Shown piece after piece: positions 33,726-44,606 of a DNA stretch of 64,000 nt (its first letter is position 1; every line of letters begins with the position of its first letter). Under the pieces are notes generated by a model. The model saw only the letters and a list, made by a program, of their open reading frames with translations. It was not told the DNA's origin and ran no database searches. The position numbers were made by a program, and so were the translations under genes. The stretch lies in NCBI RefSeq assembly GCF_025370935.1, contig NC_133494.1:4302843-4366842 (forward strand), in the 5' to 3' direction. The DNA is from Choristoneura fumiferana (lineage: Eukaryota > Arthropoda > Insecta > Lepidoptera > Tortricidae).

Positions 33726-34167
33726 TGTCGTAAGATAGGACTTAGAGAGCCGGGATCCGACCGTAACATGATCAATGTGGGCATAACAAGTGGGATTCGG
33801 GCAGAGAATGAAACTATTTTGAAGAACTAACAAAAGTCCACTAATTGTGGTCAAGATAAAACCAAAACAATACGACACTCGTTCACTGAAATCTTAGAAA
33901 TGCAACTATCATAACGATTCACAATAACTTAAGGAAAAGCCTAGCTAAATAATAAAGAAAACGCGTAACAGTTCCTGAGACTGTCGACTCGGGCCAGACT
34001 TCTTTTACAAACTGACAATTGACGATCGCTTTTCCCGCGTCCAGATCTCAGGCTCTGTCAAGCGCGCCACGCATGGCAACACTGGCGTTTCGTAAGTGCT
34101 ATAATGCCAATCCTTAGTAAACCACACATAGTAATGACCATACAAGGACCATACTCATAATTCTACA
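33726..34167 (-). repeat. LTR (5' LTR on the minus strand)
   Basis: 442 bp, TG...CA ends, followed by target duplication AATA at 34168-34171. The adjacent internal motif TCAGAAGTGG (minus strand) sits where a primer-binding site is expected. Confidence 0.85.
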
Positions 34168-34426
34168 AATATAATAATCCCGGACCCGTCGCCGAATTAT
34201 GTCGAACTTGTTTAAAATAGAAACTCATTAATAAGCAACTGTACGGTCACTGTTAAGACCCGAAATTCCGCTAGGATGACGAAACACGTGCGATCTCACT
34301 GAACATCCCATTGAGTCAGATCAAGGCCACCGAAATATCAGAGAACTGTATATGAAAACCACAACGTGCTATACTTAGATGTTCCATCACATTAATTGTT
34401 TGTGGCAGTGAACACATATTTTAATG

Positions 34427-34534
34427 TAAGAAAGGAAGAGGTAAAGGAGCATGCGGGTCACCTGATGGGAATCGCCGCCGCCCATAGACATGCGCAACAT
34501 GAGGGACATCATAAAAAGAGTCGCGGCCGTCCTT
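34427..34534 (+). repeat. Dispersed retroposon fragment
   Basis: GCATGCGGGTCACCTGATGG, GAATCGCCGCCGCCCATAGA and CATGCGCAACATGAGGG form a well-known lepidopteran repeat phrase. The open frame through it is not a gene. Confidence 0.5.
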
Positions 34535-34890
34535 TGCGGTCTAGAGCGACCGTCGTCAGGCCGGACTGTGACAGACTGATCCCTATACCTATACAGATGT
34601 GCAAGTTGTGGAATTTTTCTAAAAAGTTGGAAAAGTTTTCGAAAATTTCTGGAAATTTTCACAAGAAATATAGGAAAATTAAACTAAAGTAACGGAAAGT
34701 TTTAATCCCCATACAATATAGTGAGAAGATTGTGAAATTTTCCTATAAGTACAAAATAATCCGCAATTTTGGAAATATTCCTTTGGTACATCAGTACCAA
34801 TAGCACACATACAACTAATTCACACAATTGCTAAGTATAGGGGTCAGTCTGTCACAGCCCGGCCTGACGACGGCGCCCTAGACCGCAACA
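34535..34890. mobile_element. TIR element (MITE), about 355 bp
   Basis: Terminal inverted repeats of about 54 bp: TTGCGGTCTAGAGCGACCGT...GACAGACTGATCCCTATAC at the left, and GTATAGGGGTCAGTCTGTC...GCGCCCTAGACCGCAA at the right. The AT-rich interior (GGAATTTTTCTAAAAAGTT...) has no ORF. Confidence 0.75.
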
Positions 34891-36769
34891 CTCGGCCATG
34901 ACTCACGCAGCGTGCAAACGAACAAACACTTGCGCTAATATTTGTCTTGCTCGCGGCTTCGACCTTCTTTACGATGGACTGCAACAGTAATCCGAACAAA
35001 GAAAATACTAGGTAGCCGTGAATATAAGTATGATATACTTAGGTATACTCACCAGCACCAATATCTAATACAAAACCAGCGCTGCGGCTTGCCGTGGCAA
35101 CACGCTGCGTATGGCCCTTGTTGCTTCTTTCGGCACAATGTTGCTTTTCTTTCTTCCTATTTAGTACATAAGATTATTTAAGGTTGTCTTATTTTATTAG
35201 TTGTAAGTAATTTATTTCTTGTGTAATTTGGTATTTTAGCTTTTTATTCTTTCTTCTCTTTGATACCACTCTATTACTAGGGCCGGTCAGATATAAACGC
35301 AGTTGACTGAACACGAAATTTCGGGACAATTGACAAAAGATATCTTCTTTCGAGCAAAACTGTGAAACAACGAGACAGTGACTTTGCAAGGTTAAATGAA
35401 ACAACAAAGCTTCTTGTGACATTGTAACTATATTACCGCATTAAAGGTAGGTATTGGTGCCTGAATTACATTTGTTACAAAAATTGGTAAATAAGATTTA
35501 ATATTAAAATCTTAATGTACGATGTAATAAATAAATAAAAATAGTAACGTTATACAGTGCAGTCTTTTTTCTTGTAAAATAAAAAGTTAGGTAACATTGT
35601 TTTAGGAATAACATCTAAATCTAAATAAAATAGTCTTAAAAATAAGTTGGAATGTCTCATGATTATGATTAGTTATAAATAAAATAAAAAGTATTAATAT
35701 GCTATATAGGGCTGCAAACAATATTCAGTCTCATTACAAACATATATTTTTATTAATCGTTCCATTCCAAACACTCGTGAAATTAGAGGAAAGCCTGATT
35801 CCCTCATGTGAAATTAAATTTAAACAGTGCATTATTCAACAAAACTGTTATTGTTGAAATGATTGTTCTCTGAATGTTTGCTCCGAGAATGTGGCGCTGC
35901 CGACCCGGTTTTACAAATACCTAACTTCGCTGAAAAACATGATCCCCAAATATCCTTAAGCATGTTTTACTTCTTCTTGTTTTTGTTAAAGTATGTCATT
36001 ATTGCCTATAGCACGCTAGTTTTTAGTCCGGATAAAGCATATATCCCTTTCCAACCTATTAGTTTGCGAAAATGGATATTCTATGTAATGTATGAGCTAG
36101 GAGGTCTGAATATCTATCTACCTTAGTAAAGGATAGTGTTTTGTTATGAGATTCTCTTATTTAAATAAATGCATCACTTAATGATATGTCTAGTTAGGTA
36201 CCGTGTTAACTTAAAGCATTATTGAGATCTAATTCATAAAATAATAAATAATAATCTCTGAAAAATTCGCGTACTTAATTATTAAAATATATTTGTAAAT
36301 AATAATAGTAATCTCTCTTGTATTACTTAACCTTAAATTAAGATATCGATCGTTACAGAAAAAAATAGGAGTCTGTATATACTCTGGTGTTTAAATAAAA
36401 TTATATAATATTACCTCTACTACAATATAAGTACAACCTAATGCGATAGGGAATATGCATCGAACACTTTTCTTTTTTATTTAATAAAATAACGTGATAC
36501 AAAACTGGAAAATAAAAAGAGTGATAAAAAAATCATCAAAATCTAATGCAAAATAAGGAAGATATCACGAGCGAATGGAGTCCATCTCTATCTAGAAAAA
36601 TAAAATCTAGTACGAACTTTCTACGGTCGTCGTAACGTGTCATATGAACAATAGTACAAGTCGGATCTCTCTGTGTTTTTTGATAAATTGACAATTTAAA
36701 ACCCATATCTTTTTGTTTTTTATGATGTTTTTATAATTCTACAACTCTCAGTTTGTCAATAAATTAATT
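34891..36769. other. Intergenic sequence downstream of the phosphatase exon
   Basis: AT-rich with no clear exon. Frames at 34942-35181 and 35863-36126 have no recognisable features; the latter is hydrophobic and AT-driven. 36480-36770 is A/T-rich. Confidence 0.4.
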
Positions 36770-36775
36770 TAAAAT

Positions 36776-36845
36776 AGCATTGACATTCATAAGTGCGTGT
36801 TATAGCCTAAATTAAATAAAGATATTTTAACTTTCGCTTTGAAAT
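36776..36845 (+). repeat. LINE 3' tail fragment
   Basis: TTGACATTCATAAGTGCGTG, TTATAGCCTAAATTAAATAA and a degenerate TTTAACTTTCGCTTTG end match 41374-41441 closely. This is the familiar 3' tail of a lepidopteran non-LTR element ending in TTTGAC repeats. Confidence 0.65.
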
Positions 36846-37354
36846 ATAAATTGATTAAAAAAAATGCTTGCATATTCCCTATTATTCAACCAAGCATTGT
36901 CGCAAAATTTGTTTATTAACTATACGCCTGCACTGCAGCAATTAAAAACTACATACATTTGAATCTCAATATGTAATTTGAAAAATGCTTGTGTATCTCA
37001 AAATCGATGCATGATCTAAATTGAGCTTTAAAGATCAACTAATAAAGTTCAGGTTGTAAACTATTCACTTTGAGATACTGCCAGCTTTTCTCAAAGTAAT
37101 GGCGAAATCATTATGCATCAGTTCATCACTTGTTCATCACATTAAAATTCTCATCTCACTCAAAAAACTTCTCAGACTCAAAAATCTACCCCGGTTATTA
37201 ACAATCAACAATTAATCGCAATACCCACCGATAATAATTCTTCCCTAGGATTTTTAAACGCGTTTGACATTGCCATAGCTCGCACACGCATCTTTGAAAT
37301 TAGTAACGTTAAAAATAGCGAAGTAATCGTCATGTATAAATCTAACAACATTCT

Positions 37355-38423
37355 CTATAGGACAAGATATGTATTATACATTTTCATGTCGTCTATTGGG
37401 TCTACAACTTTCATAACAATGTTTTGCTTTGATTTACAGAAACTCAATTTGTTGGTTACATCTTCACCGTTGTATACTACGCGGAAATAGAAGTCCTGCG
37501 CTACGGCTTTCCTTTTGGTGAACTTGAACTCATCGCGCAAATCTTTCTTGCGGTACACTTCGAATATCATTCTTGAAGCGTAATGCACATTGTAATGCTG
37601 ATAATTAGTAAGACCAAGCGCTAAAATCAAAGGCTGCAGCGTCTTATCGTGGCCCGAGTATAAAACAAACTTTGGCTTGTTCTCAGATATCATACGTATC
37701 ATATTCTGCACAATATTATGCATCAATCCGTAAGCCAATAGCAACCCACGCTTCCTATTGTGTATATTTTTGATCTCCTGTCTATAACTCCATTCTAGAT
37801 ACGCGAATAGGGATGTGATATGTTCCTTCTTTATACAGAATTCTTCTGTTACTTCAGGCGTCGGTTCTTTATACTCCTCGTCGAAGTCCGTATCCATTCG
37901 GGCGTCGTTCGGGAAATTAAAGTCAGCGTCTAAATTCTTCTTCACGATAACCACGTCGTCGTAGGCATCAGCATTGTCCATGTATCTTTGCTGGTAGTAT
38001 AGAAGCTTCTCTCTTTCCATTTGAGCGTCGAAATCCAGCGGAGCTTTTTGCTTTTCTTTAGTATCGTAATATTTTCCAATGATGTCTCTCGCTTTCCGTC
38101 CAATCTCATTATTGAAGTCTAGCTGGTTGTTAATATAGTCCAGTTCCATATTAAGCGTGTCGATGTCAATTTCTAGTAAGTTTCTTCCAGGTAAGGTATC
38201 TGCTTTGAATTTTTTGTGTTTTTTGATGGAGACTTTTGGTTTTTCCGGTTTCTTGATACAGGGTAGCGGCGCGTCGTGGCACATGTGAGCGAGGACGGCG
38301 TCCCGGACTACCTCGGCGTCGGGGCGCTCTTGGGACTCCAACAACACTTTCGAAAGCTTGCCGATCAGCTCCTTCAAAGCTGGATGGTTGTTGAGGCGAT
38401 GCTTCGCTTGTATACTGATTTTC
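37355..38423 (-). CDS. PXYLP1-like histidine phosphatase, terminal exon
   Basis: The minus-strand exon opens after an acceptor (TTTATAG at 38430-38424) and reads about 355 codons to a TAG at 37355-37357. There is no initiator ATG, so this is a 3'-terminal exon. The C-terminal half carries the histidine acid phosphatase signature LYSGHD, with the catalytic proton-donor HD in a KFVLYSGHDKTLQPL context. LGLTNYQHYNVHYASRMIFEV and VVYNGEDVTNKLSFC follow. AHMCHDAPLPC near the start of the exon matches the region that precedes the insert in 2-phosphoxylose phosphatase (PXYLP1/ACPL2), a Golgi enzyme that removes the 2-phosphate from xylose in the glycosaminoglycan linker. About residues 60-200 form a charged K/D/E-rich insert. 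The RHG catalytic motif must lie in upstream exons beyond 38424, which I could not find in the window. A TTTATT at 36911-36916 could be the polyadenylation signal. Assignment is by motif, not by search. Confidence 0.75.
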
Positions 38424-38455
38424 CTATAAACAAAAAACAATAATAACCGTTTAAA

Positions 38456-39175
38456 CCAGAGATGTGGGAGGATGTGTTGCGAGGAATGTGTTTTTCATGG
38501 TTCTCTGCCGTTTGGGAAAAATATTTTTCGCAAATATTTCATTTTTCAAGTATCAAATTTCTCCGAAACTATACTACTTATTATGATTGGTTTTTTGGAG
38601 TCATTTTGTATTTTTTATTTCAACTCCAAATTTGTTACTTTTACGGGTATCTCGTGAAACCATATCGAAAATACAAACTGAGACATGGATGCACAGAAAA
38701 ACCAGAAAAAGAGACCAGCGCCGGGAATCGAACCCAGAGGACCTGGGTGCGCTGGTCTCTTTTTCTGGTTTTTCTGTGCATCCATGTCTCAGTTTGTATT
38801 TTCGATATACTACTTATTATTATTTTCGGAACTTTCATAAAACAAACCAAACCTAACCTACTGTGCTCTATGAAACCACAAGAAAATATTCTAAGAAAAA
38901 AATTTGCTTTCGGAGAAATCTGATACTTGGAAAAAGAAACATTAGGGGGGGGGGGAATTGTGCGAAACGGCAGTAAGTACACGGCTTTTCATTAACCAAT
39001 AGAAACGCTTTATTTACCTAGCCTCGCTCCACTCAGCTGGTTCCACCAGTGATGTGATGTGCTGTGTGAAGATAGATAAATGAAGCATTTCTATTGGTTC
39101 ATGAAAAACACATTCCTCGATTTCCTCGCAACACATCCTCGCAGATCTCTGGTGGAAACAGCCATAAGCTACAAC
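38456..39175. repeat. Nested inverted repeats in the intron (MITE cluster)
   Basis: Outer arms GAGGATGTGTTGCGAGG (about 38468-38484) and CCTCGCAACACATCCTCG (about 39124-39141), with AATGTGTTTTTCATG and CATGAAAAACACATT, belong to an abundant palindromic MITE. Inside is 38590-38812, related to the 17525-17662 foldback. It contains arms ATATCGAAAATACAAACTGA...AGAGACCAGCGC and the inverse, around GGGAATCGAACCC, a tRNA B-box-like core. Open frames here are palindrome artefacts. The region lies directly upstream of the phosphatase exon. Confidence 0.65.
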
Positions 39176-40016
39176 TGATGTGGGTGGTGTTTTGTTACAG
39201 ATCGAGCCGGGAAATCGGGATAAAAGTACCCTATGTGTTATTCTAAATATCCAGCTATACGTTATGCCAATCCAATTTATTAAAAGTGTAAACAAACCGA
39301 TTTAATCAAAATTCTTGCTGTATAAACACTCACTGGATCGAATCAATAACACAATAATTCGTGTCTTTTAACGAGATGTCTAATCACTTTTCTCACCAAA
39401 ATTTACTTGATTTCAATATTTATTTTTCATTTGAAAAATCTTCGTCAAAATCTGACATTATTTCTTGATTGAAACATGTGTATAATCTGTAGTAGCATAG
39501 ACTAGCGTAGAGATGGTGAAATATTTGACATTTTAAAAATCCATTAATGCGCGGATGAAATAGCGATTTTTATTTACTTTCCTTGAATTAAAAAATAGTT
39601 CAATAAACAGTCTTTGGAATTAATTGAAGTATTGTGAATAATAAAATAGACAAAAATTACTTTGAACTATTCAATTAATAAATTAATCGATTTACTGAAC
39701 AGATTAATTATTTTGCAATAGGTTCTAGGTTTTCACATCATTGAATGTCTGTGGTCGGATAAATGGCGTCTTTGTTTACAATTTTCATAAACTGGATCGA
39801 AATACAATATACCCACTACATACCACATGCTCACAAACTTTTGCATTTATAATATTAGTTGGATTATCGAGTTAGGAAACTCGCACTTCTCATACACTTC
39901 TTGGCATTCTAATTGGACTCCGTACTTGCGATTTCGACGACTTGGCTTTTCGATACCGGATTTCCGATCAGCGACCTGCGTTTTATTGATAAACGAGAAC
40001 CCGAGGCTGTCGTGTC
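39176..40016. other. Sequence before the gap, nothing recognised
   Basis: AT-rich with no exon or repeat that I can name. Frames that run into the N tract are not real. Confidence 0.4.
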
Positions 40017-40116
40017 NNNNNNNNNNNNNNNNNNNNNNNNNNNNNNNNNNNNNNNNNNNNNNNNNNNNNNNNNNNNNNNNNNNNNNNNNNNNNNNNNNNN
40101 NNNNNNNNNNNNNNNN
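40017..40116. other. Assembly gap (100 N)
   Basis: Exactly 100 N, the conventional size for an unknown-length scaffold join. Sequence immediately to the right is copy B of the duplicated segment, beginning inside an ATGAGGGCTATCG-family MITE. Confidence 0.99.
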
Positions 40117-40559
40117 AGACCTCACGATACACTAGCGCCTCTTGTGGCAATTCATACGCGATAGCCCTCATTAGAATCTGAGAATGACTTAAACCCTTAA
40201 TTTGGCACCGAGAAGAATACTGGACATTCTAAAAAAATAAATCTACACGTAATATTAAAACATGGAGTTTTTTTTTAAGTAGCATAAATTAATTAAATGC
40301 TAATATTTATCACCAAAAAATGTATCAAGCCGGTGGGAACGCCAAGTGTTCGTCTGTGGCCGCCAAGATGCAGAGGAGGAAGGTCGCGTCTAGCGGGCTC
40401 CGACAAATGGTTTTTTCTTGGTTTTGTATGAAAATTGTTATGGGTTATGGCCATTGTGATATTAAGTAATAATTAAAAAACACATTTCACTATAGTTGAC
40501 ATTAAGAACACGTTCTGTTTGTGTGTTTAACGTTTGCAAAGTATAACTCCATTATACTT

Positions 40560-40682
40560 CCCGTTGCCAACTACGCAACGTTTTAACTTGCTTTTGCTAC
40601 GTCCAGCATTCTTCCCGTTGCCAACTGCACAACGTTTTAACTTGCTTTGCTATGTCCAGCATACTTCCCAATGCCAATGATG
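40560..40682. repeat. Two direct repeats of about 58 bp in the left arm
   Basis: CTTCCCGTTGCCAACTACGC...ACGTCCAGCATTCTTCC is repeated as CCCGTTGCCAACTGCACAAC...ATGTCCAGCATACTTCC. Subterminal repeats of this kind often bind transposase; that role is inferred. Confidence 0.6.
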
Positions 40683-41099
40683 TAGTTTTTTTATAAACTT
40701 CTGTCATGTCCAGTATAATACACTTTGCCAAATATGAGTAAAGTGAAATAAAAACTACTTTTATAAGTTTAACCGCGTATATGTGTGTATGTGTGTGTCT
40801 GTGTGTAGGTCTTGTCTGTCTGTCTATGGCAACGTAGCTCTTAAACGAGTGAACCGATGTGTACTGATTGAATGTGTTTTTTTTTTTAATTTGAAAACAA
40901 GTTTCTAGCGGTCATTCTTAGCAAGATTTCAAAATCGGTTGCCATTTTGAAATTTTGGCTTTGAAATGACCGAAAAAGCTACCTGTAAGTTTTGTGGTTA
41001 TAGAAATGGGTAATTAATTATTAAATCGTAGAAATAACACAGTTGAGAAGAAATAGCACTTCTCCAGACGCTTCTACTATTAATTCCTCATTGGAATGA

Positions 41100-41315
41100 C
41101 TCAATTTACTTGGAGAAGATTCTGACAAAGATATAGATACAAACCAAAGTAATAACTGTGAAGTAAATCTTCTATCACCTATAATACGAGAGGTTATACC
41201 ACTTAATGGGGAAATAAATTACGAGAATATACCCAGTCTGTCGTCTATTCCATTATTGGCATCTCCTGCTAAACCTTCCGCATCACATGTGTTAATAAAA
41301 AAAATACCTCGTTGA
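41100..41315 (+). pseudogene. Coding-like remnant inside the piggyBac-like element
   Basis: 71 codons open without an ATG, ending TGA at 41313-41315. It is acidic and polar at first (LEDSDKDIDTNQSNN), then LLSPIIREVIPLNGEI and SLSSIPLLASPAKPS. An acidic N-terminal region is common in piggyBac transposases, but no catalytic DDD segment is visible, so the identity is open. Confidence 0.3.
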
Positions 41316-41371
41316 ATTTCTTGCCGGATTCTTCTCAATAGAGGTTTTTCCGAACCGGTGGTAGGTTTTTT

Positions 41372-41443
41372 TTTGACATTCATAAGTGCTTGTTATAGCC
41401 TAAATTGAATAAAGATATTTTGACATTGACTTTGACTTTGAAC
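41372..41443 (+). repeat. LINE 3' tail
   Basis: TTGACATTCATAAGTGCTTG, TTATAGCCTAAATTGAATAA and a TGACTTTGACTTTGA end; sister of 36776-36845. Confidence 0.65.
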
Positions 41444-41446
41444 ACC

Positions 41447-42475
41447 TGCCATTCGAGAACCTTTTGACCCCATCGGCCATCAGTCCTGCGAGCAATGTGC
41501 CCCGCCCATTGCCACTTCAGTTTCGTAATTCTTCGGGCTATGTCGGTAACCTTAGTTCTACTGCGGATATCATCATTTCTGATTCTATCCCGCAGAGAAA
41601 CCCCGAGCATAGCCCTCTCCATAGCCCTTTGAGTGAATTTGAGCTTCCTCATGAGGCCCATCGTTAGCGCCCACGTCTCAGATCCGTATGTCATCACTGG
41701 CAACACACACTGGTCAAAGACTTTTGACTTCAAACACTGCGGTAATTTGGATGAAAAGACACTGCGAAGCCTCCCGAACGCTGCTTAGCCGAGTCGGATT
41801 CGACGAGTGATCTCTTTCTCGAAGTTGGACCTACCTAACTGGACCGTTTGTCCTAGGTATACATACTCGTCAACAATTTCGAGCGCAGGCCTCCGACTAT
41901 TACGGGAGTTGGCACAACATGGACATTAGACATGACTTTTGTCTTGCCCATGTTCATTCTCAGGCCAACTCGGTCGGAAACTTTGCTGAGGTCAGCGAGC
42001 ATAGCACTGAGGTCCTCCATGGTCTACATGACTAGCCATGGTCTAGCCATGACTACAATATCGTCGGCGAATCGCAGGTGAGTGAAGTACTTGCCATTAA
42101 TGTTGATGCCTCGTTCTTTCCAGTCCAAAACCTTAAAAGCATCCTCCAATGCAGCGGTGAACAGTTTCGGAGAGATCACATCTCCTTGTCTGACTCCCCG
42201 CTGCAGAGGAATAGGCTTCGTGCTCTGGTCCTGTAGTCGGACGGACATAGTGGCGTTTTCGTACAGACACTTCAACACTTCGATATACCGGTAGTCAACT
42301 TGGCACGGCAAGTCTCGATCGAATCGAAGGCTTTCTCGTAGTCCACAAATGCAAGGCAAAGGGGGAGGTTATACTCTTCGGTCTTCTGTATAACCTACCG
42401 CAACGCATGTATGTGGTCTACGGTACTATAGCCTTTTCGGAAGCCGGTTTGTTCTTGAAAGTAATGTAGTCTTTG
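41447..42475 (-). pseudogene. RTE-like LINE reverse transcriptase, degenerate
   Basis: Read on the minus strand from 42475: TGFRKGYSTVDHIHALR, VDYEKAFDS in a shifted frame, then YRYIEVLKCLYENATMSV, PLQRGVRQGDVISP (RT motif) and HLRFADDIVV (catalytic FADD). After a break come KVFDQCVLPVMTYGSETW and KLKWQWAGHIARR, ending at KVLEW. These are motifs of the endonuclease/RT ORF of lepidopteran non-LTR elements, most like the RTE group. At least two frame breaks and a truncated 5' half show that it is dead. It is inserted inside the piggyBac-like element. Confidence 0.8.
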
Positions 42476-43125
42476 TTATTAATTACAAGAGCGGTATGAT
42501 AAGTTACTTAGACTTTTTTTTGGCAATGAAGGCGTCTTTTTTTCAATTATTTCCATTGAGAGTACCTATGATTATTTTCAAAGTAGAAGTATACTAAATT
42601 TATTATCATTCCGCTATTGTAAATAAAAGATTTGTCCATTGTGCTCATTTTAAAAGACTGACTTTTGACTTGGTTCAAAAAGTATAGAAGAAGATTTATA
42701 GGTTTAGTATAAAAATGATCTCATGTTAGTGATACTTGTTTATCAGTCTTGATTGTCAGAAAATTGATATTTTAAATTTTTTGTATTTTTTTCTCGACAG
42801 AAATTTTTAAAATAAGCTGAATGTAACAATTGTAAGTCTGTAGATTGTTTAAAGTGATTTTCTAATAATATTTTTACATTTTGTATACTTTTGTTTGATT
42901 AAAAACAAATAATCGGGAAACTACATATCTTTGGCAATGGCCAGTATACTAGACATTGAAACAATTGTCCTGTCCTCTGCCCAGTTGGCAACGTCCAGCA
43001 TACTTGACATACGTTTTTCTGAAAACTATTGACATTTGATTTTTTTTACTATTTTACCGTGTATATGACAACATAATTACCCCAAAAACTATAATTCTAA
43101 CCTTATTTCGATATTTTTATTCCTT
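42476..43125. other. Right arm of the piggyBac-like element
   Basis: AT-rich with no ORF. Subterminal motifs GGCAATGGCCAGTATACTAG and TTGGCAACGTCCAGCATACT are related to the left-arm repeats, in part inverted. Confidence 0.5.
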
Positions 43126-43251
43126 GCCAAATTAAGGGTTAATAATTAAACGAAAATACTTAAAATGTTCTACCGATGCGAATCACATCTGTATCTATTA
43201 CAAATTTTACACTTTTTAGAAATAACCTAACCTATGTAACCTAACCAATAA

Positions 43252-43488
43252 AAAGTTGAAATAGCCCCGACTTTGTCACTTCAAAGTTCATTCTCAAAAA
43301 CGGCTAAAACCGATTTTAATGAAACATGTCTAAGAAAGAATCATAGCTAATAGAAAACCTGGTTTCAAAAAAAAACCGCATACAAAAATCAGTCCACCTG
43401 TTTAAGAGCCGGTGTCAGTGTCAACAAGACAACACACAGACACATATACCGGTCAAACTTATAACACCCTCTTTTTGCGTCGGGGTTA
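43252..43488 (-). repeat. Interspersed repeat (CCCCGACGCAAAAAG family), copy B
   Basis: Counterpart of 11354-11590, with several single-base losses. Confidence 0.6.
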
Positions 43489-43956
43489 AAAAACACCGAT
43501 TATGCGACTAAAGACGTGAGTGCAAATCACGAAAACTTAGAATAAAAATTTAAATAATACAATTTATTTTATTCCATATCCATATGTCATTTCCGTAATA
43601 CAATATAATTTACAAATATTGTTAGATATCAAAATTGCAAAAAAAAACTATGTAAATTAGGTAATAAATTTAAATTAGTTATATCAAAACCATTAATTAC
43701 ATAATGGGAAACTGCGCAATAGCAGGCGCAACTTTATAAAAACTGTAACCATGGCGGGGCCATTTGCTATCAAATGCGCTAAAACGGTAAACAAACAGTC
43801 ATTAACTCGTCATCCACTCGGTACCACTCCTCCATGGTGTATACGGGGGAATTAATATACTTGTAAAGTACTTCTTACTTATCATTAAGGACCCGTTCCA
43901 CTTCATTGATAAATATTATGTGATAGATAAATGTAATGCTCTCTTTATGTATTCGG

Positions 43957-44160
43957 ACAAAGATACTCAAAACGCGTCAGCGTAGTGGAGGCGATAGTTG
44001 GGTTTGTGTGATTTGTGTGTGTTCTTACGGTGTGGGAGGTGGAGGAGCTGATTGAACACACATTTGTTGCAAAGACGCAGCTATCATAAAGGTCGCGGAT
44101 GAGCAAAGTTTTTGTTTTACTTCATAAATGGCCTCCACGAAGTAAACGCCCCTGATTTAG
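43957..44160 (+). mobile_element. Penelope-like 3'-end fragment, copy B
   Basis: Counterpart of 11919-12113. The hammerhead-core GAAA of copy A reads AAAA here (GATACTCAAAACGCGTCAGC), so even the half motif is damaged. Confidence 0.6.
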
Positions 44161-44606
44161 CAAATTATTTGTTAGGTTACTTTACAACTAAGTTAGAATT
44201 GTCGTACTATTTTATTGTAAACGCTCTTCGATTCACTAAGTCAAGTAAAGACTGAGTAATTATATATGCATGTATAGTTTGTCCTATTTGCGTATTCTCA
44301 CCACCTTGGCACATTATTTTACTACGAAACAGAAATACAAGCAGAATCCCAGGAAACAGCCTATTTACAAATCAGTAGCGTAAATATTTTTGGATGCGTA
44401 AACGTATTGACTTGCTAAACGTAAATAAGCTAAAATGCGGAAGTTCATTTTCTTCGTAACGGAGATGCGAAGAAACAATTTGACAGTCGAGCTGTTTTGA
44501 TGCTTGATTTAGACCCATGATTTGTTAGAACGCTGTGATAATTAATATTACCTTCCATACATAACATATCGTCGCTCGGCAGGCAAAAGTACTAAAGCGA
44601 CACTTT

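Larger units (their letters stand above)
28857..34167 (-). mobile_element. Non-autonomous LTR element (LARD-like), 5.3 kb
   Basis: Two direct repeats of 440 and 442 bp, each starting TGTCGTAAGATAGGAC and ending CATAATTCTACA (TG...CA), enclose about 4.4 kb. AATA flanks both sides (28853-28856 and 34168-34171), a 4-bp target duplication. The LTRs differ only by two single-base indels that I can find, so the insertion is young. No gag, protease, RT or integrase is readable inside. On the minus strand TCAGAAGTGG directly abuts the 5' LTR (33716-33725), the same motif that abuts the 5' LTR of the Ty3/mdg4 element at 55073-55082. This gives the orientation and suggests it is mobilised by a related element. 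A large internal region without coding capacity fits the LARD category. Confidence 0.8.
40194..43139. mobile_element. piggyBac-like element with TTAA target duplication
   Basis: 14-bp terminal inverted repeats CCCTTAATTTGGCA (40194-40207) and TGCCAAATTAAGGG (43126-43139). TTAA stands at both junctions (one extra A at the left), and the same locus in copy A (11240-11243) has a single TTAA. TTAA duplication and CCC-starting ends are hallmarks of the piggyBac superfamily. Subterminal motifs such as GTCCAGYATACTT recur in both arms. The interior has been colonised by other repeats (a diverged copy of the 2738 family, a LINE tail and an RTE-like LINE). Only a short coding-like remnant might be transposase. 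Confidence 0.8.

Noticed and set aside
28857..34167. Direct repeats as a simple local segmental duplication
   Set aside because: TG...CA termini, an exact 4-bp flank duplication and a primer-site-like motif at one inner border fit LTRs much better.
38462..38982. Four overlapping ORFs of 61-153 codons on both strands
   Set aside because: They read through palindromic MITEs. The same peptide (IQTETWMHRKTRKRD) appears on both strands because of the inverted repeat.
39827..40171. Several ORFs containing runs of X
   Set aside because: They cross the 100-N gap; the translation is undefined and the flanks are unrelated sequence.
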